Shown here in pieces: positions 57,934-64,000 of a DNA stretch of 64,000 bases. A model generated the notes under the pieces. The model was not told the origin of the DNA. It saw nothing but the letters and a program-made list of their open reading frames with translations, and made no database searches. Positions within the stretch are counted from its first letter, which is position 1. Each line of letters begins with the position of its first letter. The stretch covers positions 1-64,000 of the forward strand of contig DATELK010000095.1 of the NCBI GenBank assembly GCA_035276685.1, read 5' to 3'. Origin of the DNA: JACVRN01 sp035276685. GTDB taxonomy: Bacteria > Acidobacteriota > Blastocatellia > Pyrinomonadales > Pyrinomonadaceae. The translations under genes and the position numbers were made by a program.

Positions 57934-60762
57934 TTAAAAGCTGAAGCGCAGGCCAAGTTGAAGCTGTCTAGGGTCTGCCGTGGCGGTCGGCTGCCTGAAG
58001 GCAGGCAGGGGCGTCTGTCCGATGCCGAAGATGTTGTTCGGCAGTTGAAGGTTCGCGCGGTTGAGCACGTTGAAGGCTTCGACAATCATCTCCAGTTGAA
58101 AGCGCTCCTTGAAAAGAAGCTTCCGGCTCAGTCGCAAATCCAGCGACGCGAAATCAAAGCCGCGTCCAGTATTGCGCCCGACCCCTGCGGGGCGGTCGTT
58201 GACCGTCGTGTCGTTGTTGCGGTCTGTGCCGGTCTGAATGTTGAAGGGAAGCGGCGAGGCGTAAGTAAAGATGTAGCTCAACTGAAAGCCTCGCATCACC
58301 CGGCTAAAGCCTGAGCCGTCTTTTCCGCCCGGCGCTTCCAGCGTGCCGCTCAATGTGAGCCTGTGTCGCTGGTCGTTGTCCGACAATCCACGGTCGTCGC
58401 GTATGTCGAAGTTATTCTGCGGCGTGCTGAAGAAGAAGTTGCCCGAATCGTCTATGGCCTTTGAATAGGTGTAGGAGAATCTCACGCTTGACCATTTCTG
58501 CAAGCGGCGGTTGAGCGAGACCGTCAGGCCGTCGTAGTAGGAATGGCCCGCGCTCTCAAAACGCGAGACGTTGGCAAAGCGCGAGTCAGGCCTTCCCAGA
58601 TTCGGGACGCCCAGCCGCGTCGCCTCCGCCGCCGATAGAGTAGGCACGTTCACGTTGCGCGACATGATTATCTTCATCCCGCGCAGGTGCAGGTAAGCTA
58701 TCGACAGGGAAGTGCCCGAGCCAAGCTCTCGCTCAACCTGAAGACTGGCCTGTCGGCTGTAGCTGTTCTCAACCTCAGGGTCAATGGTCGTGATACTGGT
58801 CAGAAGAGTTGCCGGGAACTCTGCCAGCACGTTCGGAAAAGCGGGCGCTCCCGCCTGCCCGAAAGAGAGCACGGCCACCCTGTACTTGATGCCGTCTCGT
58901 TGCAGGGCGTTCGAGGTCGCGCGCAGAGGGACGCGGTCAAAGTAGACGCCGAAGCTCGCCCTGATGACTGTCTTACGGTCGCCGGGCGCAAAGGCCACGC
59001 CCACTCTGGGCGAAAAGTTGTTCACGTCCGTCTCAATCGGACTCGGCAGCCATTGCAGGTCGTAGCGCAGCCCGGCGTTGACGGTCAGTCCTTCACGCGG
59101 CCGCCATTCGTCCTGCGCGAAGAGCCCTAGGTTGGGATTTGTTTGAAACTGGGAGGGCGCGCCGAAGGCCTGCTGGTAAGTGACGAAGCGGCCCGCCAGA
59201 AAGTTCGAGAGAGAAGAGAATGTATAGACGCCCTGGAACGCGCCCGGAAAGAGAATGTCCAGTCGGTTGTAGAGCAGGTTCACGCCGCCTTTGAGTGAGT
59301 GCTGCCCTCGCTGCGCGGTGATGCTGTCGGCAACTTCAAGCATGTCGGTCGCGCGTGCGAGCGGCGAGAAGGTAGCCGTGCCGAAGCTCGCCACGCCCTG
59401 AATGTTGACGGCCGGGCCAATCGCATCATTGACGGGCGCTCGCAGTCGGCTGCGTGTAAATTGAAAGCGCGCCTCGTTAACCGTATCGGGCGAGAGAGTC
59501 GTCACTAAGCTTGCCGCGACCGTCTGGTCCAGAGTCTCAAGATTTGTCCCACGGCTCAGGTCGTTGAGGCCGCCGACCGTTCGGGAGTTAACGCTTGAGA
59601 TGTCGTAGAGGCTGTAGCGCGCGGTGAGAAGACTCGATGCGCTCAGGCGGTGGTCTATGCGTGCGAAGAGATTCGTCACGTCGTAGCCGCCGGGAACAGC
59701 GCCCGTCACAAGGCGAGGCCCGCGATAGCCCACGCGATTCAGCTGCTCGTTGATTGCAGAGACGCTCGCGGGCGCGATGGTCGTGATGCTCACGTCGTTG
59801 CGGCGCGTCTGCTCAAAGTTGGTGAAGAAGAAGGTGCTGTCTCGACGCAAGGGGCCGCCGAGGCTCGCGCCGTACTGCCCTTGCGTGAGCGGGTCTTTCG
59901 TCGTCGCCAGGGGATTGCGCGCGTCAAGGCGCTGGTTGCGAAAGAAGCCGTAGAGCCTGCCTCGAAACTGATTGTCGCCGGACTGGGTGACTATGTTGAC
60001 GACTCCGCCTGAGGCGCGGCCGAACTCGGCTATGCCGCCCGAAGTCACAACCTGAAACTCGCGTATGACCTCCTGGCTATAGAAGGTTCCGGCAAGACCG
60101 GCCGCGTCGTCATTGGCGGAGAGCCCGTCTATGATGAAGCTGTTGTTAAGATTTCGCTGGCCAGCGATGGAGATGCCCGTGCCGGGAACGGCGGAGGTCT
60201 CCGCGAAGCGCTGGTTGCTGCCCGTGTTGGTGCGCGAGACGGCGGGGGCCAGAAGCGCAAGGTCAAGATAGTTGCGGCCATTGAGGGGCAGAGAGTCTAC
60301 CTCTCGCGGGGTTATGGTTTCGGAAACCTGCGTGCGCGCGGTCTCTACCAGCGGAACGTCGGACGTGATGTTCACACTTCCCGTCACAGTGGCCAGCGTC
60401 AGATGCACAGGCACGTCCAGCGTCTGCCCGAGGTTGAGTGAAAAGCTCTCTTCAAGATTGGCAAAGCCCGCCTGCTCTACCCGCAGCCTGTAATCTCCTG
60501 CCGGGAGGAACGAGAAGCGAAAGCGGCCGTCCGCTCCCGTCGAAGCCGTCCACGACAGGTTCTTGCCCATGTTCGTCACCGTCACGCTTGCGCCGCTGAC
60601 GGCAGCATCGTTTGCGTCCGTCACGCGGCCCGAAAGGGTCGCCGACGTGACGTTCTGCTGCGAGCGCGCCTCGCTCATCTCGCCGCTCGTGATAAGCAGA
60701 GAGCAGATGATGAGAAGGCGCAGGAGCCTGAAGCTAGGCTCCCTAAATCTCACCCGTTTCAT
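57934..60762 (-). CDS. TonB-dependent receptor, Oar-like, with carboxypeptidase-regulatory domain
   Basis: About 942 residues from ATG 60762, chosen because it directly precedes the signal peptide (LLRLLIICSLLITSGEMSEA) and has GAGG upstream. A longer reading to 60810 adds 16 residues. Next come a regulatory-like beta-sandwich (ATLSGRVTDANDAAVSGASV), a plug domain (GRNYLDLALLAPAVSRTNTG) and a 22-strand-type barrel ending in aromatic Phe (LQLGLRFSF). Such receptors, abundant in Acidobacteriota, take up or sense large outer ligands. The pairing with a sialidase-like lipoprotein 14 nt downstream suggests a glycan-directed unit, which is inference. Confidence 0.92.
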   Translation of the reverse strand: MKRVRFREPSFRLLRLLIICSLLITSGEMSEARSQQNVTSATLSGRVTDANDAAVSGASVTVTNMGKNLSWTASTGADGRFRFSFLPAGDYRLRVEQAGFANLEESFSLNLGQTLDVPVHLTLATVTGSVNITSDVPLVETARTQVSETITPREVDSLPLNGRNYLDLALLAPAVSRTNTGSNQRFAETSAVPGTGISIAGQRNLNNSFIIDGLSANDDAAGLAGTFYSQEVIREFQVVTSGGIAEFGRASGGVVNIVTQSGDNQFRGRLYGFFRNQRLDARNPLATTKDPLTQGQYGASLGGPLRRDSTFFFTNFEQTRRNDVSITTIAPASVSAINEQLNRVGYRGPRLVTGAVPGGYDVTNLFARIDHRLSASSLLTARYSLYDISSVNSRTVGGLNDLSRGTNLETLDQTVAASLVTTLSPDTVNEARFQFTRSRLRAPVNDAIGPAVNIQGVASFGTATFSPLARATDMLEVADSITAQRGQHSLKGGVNLLYNRLDILFPGAFQGVYTFSSLSNFLAGRFVTYQQAFGAPSQFQTNPNLGLFAQDEWRPREGLTVNAGLRYDLQWLPSPIETDVNNFSPRVGVAFAPGDRKTVIRASFGVYFDRVPLRATSNALQRDGIKYRVAVLSFGQAGAPAFPNVLAEFPATLLTSITTIDPEVENSYSRQASLQVERELGSGTSLSIAYLHLRGMKIIMSRNVNVPTLSAAEATRLGVPNLGRPDSRFANVSRFESAGHSYYDGLTVSLNRRLQKWSSVRFSYTYSKAIDDSGNFFFSTPQNNFDIRDDRGLSDNDQRHRLTLSGTLEAPGGKDGSGFSRVMRGFQLSYIFTYASPLPFNIQTGTDRNNDTTVNDRPAGVGRNTGRGFDFASLDLRLSRKLLFKERFQLEMIVEAFNVLNRANLQLPNNIFGIGQTPLPAFRQPTATADPRQLQLGLRFSF

Positions 60763-60936
60763 ACCGCATACCTCATCCTTCAATTGTCGGTCTATGTAGT
60801 TTGGCTTCAACTACAGAGAGACGAGCCTTCGCCGCTTGCAGTCCATGCTATGCGAGTAGCACAAAGGACGCGCGGCCGAGTCCCTTCACAAAAAGGGAAA
60901 GCCGAGCGAGCCGGGCGAAAACTCTCTCTTATTGGA

Positions 60937-61647
60937 TTAAGCCTGTGTGGATGAAAGTGTGCGTGGAGGCGCTCTGGCCTTGAGGCGCTTGAGGTGAGCG
61001 CTTCGCTCGGGCTGAAGCTTCAGAAGGTAAAGAGAAAGAGAGACGAAATCTGCGGGCGGCTGCTTGCCCGGAAGATTGGCGAGCGCAGAGTCGCGCCCGC
61101 GTCTTGATTGAGTGGAAGGGCTCGCGGCGGCGCAGCAGTCTTTAGCGCAACCGGCCGTAAAGGCACGCGCCGAGACTGTGCGGCCCTGTCTTTCGCCGTA
61201 TGCTTCGTTGGAAGAGCCCGAAGCCTTGGCCTTCGCGCCGCCTGTTACGCCATTCTCTTTTTCAGAGGCGCAATGGTCTGCCTCGTGGGAGGCATCAATG
61301 GGCGTCTTCTTTTCTCTCTTCTTCGAAGCGGCCTCTGATTTGAAAGCCTCTTCCGAGCCGCAGAGCTTCTCCACGGCTTCCTCTTTTTTCGGGCTCTTAA
61401 AGATTGCGCCCTGGCATGCTCCCGTGGCACAGCCTCCCTCGACTCCCGCACAGCAGGGCATGGAGCAGGAGTGCGAAGACGAAAGAACTGCGAGCGGGAG
61501 CGCGCTTGATAAAATGGCAAGCGTTAAGAGCGCCGCAGAAAGTGCGCGCACAAGAGGAAGAGTATGGGAGGGCCGTCGAAGCAAGGGGGAAATTAAAACC
61601 TCTTCCCAGACAATCCGGACTCGTCTGATTGAAGCGGATTGTGGCAC
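60937..61647 (-). CDS. Cys-rich, probably exported protein of unknown function
   Basis: 236 residues, GTG start, no good Shine-Dalgarno, so the start is uncertain. A hydrophobic segment near residues 34-55 (VRALSAALLTLAILSSALPL) could export or anchor it. Just behind lie CSMPCCAG and CATGACQG; another cluster CAKDCC appears near 168-173. The middle is charged and low in complexity (EAASKKREKKTP). No family recognised. Position next to a copper-related SCO gene suggests a metal or redox role, but that is a guess. The complementary strand is also open here, so coding strand is not fully certain. Confidence 0.5.
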   Translation of the reverse strand: MPQSASIRRVRIVWEEVLISPLLRRPSHTLPLVRALSAALLTLAILSSALPLAVLSSSHSCSMPCCAGVEGGCATGACQGAIFKSPKKEEAVEKLCGSEEAFKSEAASKKREKKTPIDASHEADHCASEKENGVTGGAKAKASGSSNEAYGERQGRTVSARAFTAGCAKDCCAAASPSTQSRRGRDSALANLPGKQPPADFVSLSLYLLKLQPERSAHLKRLKARAPPRTLSSTQA

Positions 61648-61676
61648 AAATGGGTAAAAAGGTAAAAGTAAAAATC

Positions 61677-62615
61677 TTACTGCTTACGGTTCAGGATTGC
61701 CTGTATGTCGCGCATGGCGTCGTCCGTCTTCCACTCGTTGCCGCGGTAGACCTTGTAGACCTGTCCCTCGGGCGTGATGACGGCCGTGCGCAGGCCGTGG
61801 ACAATCTGGCCCGTCTCTTTGTAGTAGCGAAGGCCGAAGAAGCCAGCTATGTCGCGTATCTCATCGGCTGAGCCGGTGGCGAACTCCCAGTGCTTGAACT
61901 TTTCGTCCGAGTAGTTTTCGGTATATGCCCCGCCGTAGCTCTTCAGGACTTTCGGCGTGTCGTAATCCGTGTCGAAGCTTATGCTCAGCAGGTGCGTGCG
62001 GTCATAGAGCGCGGGCGTCTTCTTCAGCTCCCTCTCAAGGGCCGCGAAGTTTTCGCTCATGAGCGGGCAGTAGTCCGGCAGAGGGCATCTGGTGTAGATG
62101 AAGGTCAGCAGAAGCACGCGCCCCTTGTACTGCTCAAGCCGAATCTTCTTGCCGTCCTGATTGACGAGCGAGAAGTTGGGCAACGAGTCGCCCGGCTCCG
62201 CCTCCTTCGCCGCCCCGGCCGTTTCCGAAGAGCCGCTCGTGTCTGTGCTCTCCTGTGTAATAACTATGTTCTCAATCCAGGTCATGCCTCCGTCCACGAC
62301 CAGCACAGCCGTCAGCTTGTCGCCGGGCTTCAAAACATCGAGCGCCCAGTAGTCGTTCTTCCTCACGGCGAACGGCATGGTCATGGCGTCCATGTAGCCC
62401 TCTATCTCCTCGTGCGCCACGGCGACGCGGTTCTCGGCCTTATTCACAGACACGACCTTTCCCTTCAGGTCGTAGCGCTTCGCGTTCGGAGATGCCGCGT
62501 CGCCGCCCGACGCTTTACATGAAAGAGAGGCCAGAGAAAAAAGCAGGAGCGCTGAGAGCGCCAGAGCGCGCACACTTGCATCTCTGCGATGAATCTTATG
62601 CTGTCTCACAATCAT
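61677..62615 (-). CDS. CusF-like domain fused to SCO1/SenC-family protein
   Basis: 312 residues. An N-terminal signal or lipoprotein segment (about 15-33, SLASLSC) leads to a CusF/DUF-type copper domain (about 45-120) with His68, Met78 and Met80 in AHEEIEGYMDAMTMPF. The C-terminal ~170 residues form an SCO1/SenC thioredoxin-like domain with Cys177 and Cys183 (RCPLPDYC, spacing C-x5-C instead of the usual C-x3-C) and His273 (IVHGLRT). SCO proteins deliver copper to cytochrome c oxidase CuA or reduce its thiols. The fusion would place a copper carrier next to the inserter. Confidence 0.88.
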   Translation of the reverse strand: MIVRQHKIHRRDASVRALALSALLLFSLASLSCKASGGDAASPNAKRYDLKGKVVSVNKAENRVAVAHEEIEGYMDAMTMPFAVRKNDYWALDVLKPGDKLTAVLVVDGGMTWIENIVITQESTDTSGSSETAGAAKEAEPGDSLPNFSLVNQDGKKIRLEQYKGRVLLLTFIYTRCPLPDYCPLMSENFAALERELKKTPALYDRTHLLSISFDTDYDTPKVLKSYGGAYTENYSDEKFKHWEFATGSADEIRDIAGFFGLRYYKETGQIVHGLRTAVITPEGQVYKVYRGNEWKTDDAMRDIQAILNRKQ

Positions 62616-62633
62616 CTTTAATAAACTTGTTCT

Positions 62634-64000
62634 CTATCGTGGCTTGAGCTGTTCCGTGTAGAGCGCGTTGTAGACGCGGAAGTTTGCCAGCACCTTGTAG
62701 ACGTAGTCCTTCGACTGTGCGAAGGCAACTTCCATCACGTACCTTTCGGGGTCGTTGGTTCTAGCCCGCGCAGTCCAGCGCGCAACGTTGTCCTCGCCGC
62801 CGTTGTAAGAAGCGGCCACGGCCTGCGGCATCTCCGGGAACTGTTTGAAAAGATTCCCGAGGTACTGCGAGCCGAAGAGAATAGCCGTCGGCGGAGAGTA
62901 AAGCTCGTCCTGATTGAAGCTCTTCCGGCCAAGCTCCGCCGCCATGCGGTCTGCCGTGGAAGGAATAAACTGCATCAGGCCGCGCGCGGCCGCGACGGAT
63001 TTCGCGTCCGGACGAAAGCGCGACTCCTGCCGCATGATTGAAAGCACGAAGCGAGGGTCAACGCCTCGCTGCGGCGCGTACTCAAGAAGCTGCGCGCGGT
63101 AAGGGGCCGGATAAAAAAGCTCTACCATCTCGCGCGGAGCAAGCTCTATCAGAAAGTCTGCGGGCACGGTTTTCCAGATAGGCTCGGAAAAGCGAATCGC
63201 ATGCTCTGCCTCGTCGCCGCGCTTGTAGAGCACCGCCAGCGTAAACGTTGCATCAGCCGCAGCACCCGCTTCATTCGCATTCTCCGCCACGGCTAGCTCA
63301 GGCGCGCCTTCGTCATAGAGCCCCAGAAACAGCAGCTCGTCGGCCAATGCCTTGTGCGTAGGTCTTGAAGAAGCGGGCGAGGCCGTCTGTCTAATCTCCT
63401 GTCTCCCGAAGGGGAGCAGTTTGAATGTACGCAGGCGATTGTAAGCGGGCAGCTGAGCGTAGGCACGACGCGCCACGTCAAGCATCTCACGAGTCGCGCT
63501 TTCATCTTCCGTGAGCCTGAGCGCGGATTGAGCCGCGACGCGGGCACGCTCGGCGTTTCCGCCAGCCATCGCCTGCTGTGCTTCCGACCGCAGGGCTTGC
63601 AGGCGCGAGGCAATCGCTTCACGCGTGCGCTCTGCCTTAGCCATCCCGCGCAGCCGTAGGGTCGCGCGCCAGCCGTAATACTCGTTGCGCCCGTCCGGAA
63701 TTGAAAGATAGGCTGATATCGCCTCGTCCGTGCGGCCCATCTGTTCCAGCACGAAGGCGCGTGCGAAAGAGAGCTCCGTCTTGTTGGTTCCGCCAGCCGC
63801 CCTGCCCCCGCCCAAATCGCTTTCACCCAGGAGCGCGTCGAAGTCTGCGAGCGCTTCCGCCCATGCTCCTTGAGTCAGATGAATGCGCGCCTGTGAAAAG
63901 AGCGCGAGCGCCGCTGCCTGCCCGCGAAAACGGGAGCGCGCGTCACGCACCCACTCAAGTGCCTCACGGTCTCGGCCCGCGTCGCGCAGCACGTCTATCA
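62634..64000 (-). CDS. Soluble lytic transglycosylase, N-terminus cut by window end
   Basis: At least 452 residues are visible; the frame stays open to the window edge. The N-terminal part is helical with TPR-like repeats (ALADFDALLGES, EQMGRTDEAISAYLSI), like the Slt70 superhelix. The C-terminal ~150 residues are the SLT catalytic domain: Glu in IMRQESRFRPDA, GLMQFIPSTADRMA, and ASYNGGEDNVARW. The enzyme cuts peptidoglycan with 1,6-anhydro ring formation in the periplasm. It is 18 nt downstream of the SCO gene's start region on the same strand orientation, read before any upstream partner outside the window. Confidence 0.9.
   Translation of the reverse strand, partial: IDVLRDAGRDREALEWVRDARSRFRGQAAALALFSQARIHLTQGAWAEALADFDALLGESDLGGGRAAGGTNKTELSFARAFVLEQMGRTDEAISAYLSIPDGRNEYYGWRATLRLRGMAKAERTREAIASRLQALRSEAQQAMAGGNAERARVAAQSALRLTEDESATREMLDVARRAYAQLPAYNRLRTFKLLPFGRQEIRQTASPASSRPTHKALADELLFLGLYDEGAPELAVAENANEAGAAADATFTLAVLYKRGDEAEHAIRFSEPIWKTVPADFLIELAPREMVELFYPAPYRAQLLEYAPQRGVDPRFVLSIMRQESRFRPDAKSVAAARGLMQFIPSTADRMAAELGRKSFNQDELYSPPTAILFGSQYLGNLFKQFPEMPQAVAASYNGGEDNVARWTARARTNDPERYVMEVAFAQSKDYVYKVLANFRVYNALYTEQLKPR

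Noticed and set aside
61112..61657. Plus-strand frame opposite the Cys-rich gene
   Set aside because: No signal peptide or motif. The minus strand has a hydrophobic export segment and Cys clusters and lies in line with its neighbours, but this call is not firm.

Overview
The window reads as chromosomal DNA of an Acidobacteriota-like bacterium, most plausibly of the Blastocatellia type. This is inferred from GC-rich sequence, an Oar-like TonB receptor with a carboxypeptidase-regulatory N-terminus, a giant secreted protein with a TIGR03437-like domain, PT-linkers, Calx-beta and lamin-tail domains, and a split nuoC/nuoD complex I operon. No rRNA, tRNA, CRISPR array, prophage or transposase gene was seen. 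A soluble lytic transglycosylase is cut by the right edge.

Layout. 0-3.4 kb: ECF sigma factor, zinc-finger anti-sigma factor and a PDZ protein whose protease core looks inactive. 3.6-7.7 kb: permuted ATP-grasp enzyme, PilZ protein, unknown protein, YbdK-type carboxylate-amine ligase and a lysozyme-fold protein with an EF-hand-like loop. 7.7-28.6 kb, all on the minus strand: the complex I operon nuoA-B-C-(Uma2)-D-E-F-G-H-J-K-L-M-(TlpA)-N, then an unknown gene, a class I glutamine amidotransferase and a beta-helix/VWA protein. A good sigma70 promoter precedes nuoA. nuoI is absent. 28.8-30.8 kb: an unknown protein, ThiS and ThiG. 30.8-36.2 kb: the giant secreted multidomain protein. 36.4-40.3 kb: a TIGR01777 epimerase-like protein, a bifunctional homocysteine methyltransferase/MTHF reductase behind a SAM-II-like leader with promoter and terminator, and MutM. 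40.3-44.5 kb: two very small membrane proteins, a low-GC beta-propeller protein, a phosphohexomutase and a sugar nucleotidyltransferase. 44.6-56.5 kb, plus strand: thiolase, 3-hydroxybutyryl-CoA dehydrogenase, Zn-ribbon/TPR protein, YceD-RpmF-PlsX-FabH-FabD-AcpP-FabF (no FabG) and EtfBA, which together make and break acyl chains. 56.6-64 kb, minus strand: BNR-repeat lipoprotein, TonB receptor, Cys-rich protein, CusF-SCO fusion and lytic transglycosylase.

The most unusual feature is non-coding. Several gene junctions carry long hairpins whose arms are built from tandem 7-bp units (CAGTTTT, CTGAGTC, GATTTTG and ATGCAGA types). A separate ~95-bp REP/MITE-like inverted repeat occurs twice complete and once as a half at the left edge. 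The best-supported new regulatory element is the SAM-II-like leader of the methionine/folate gene.
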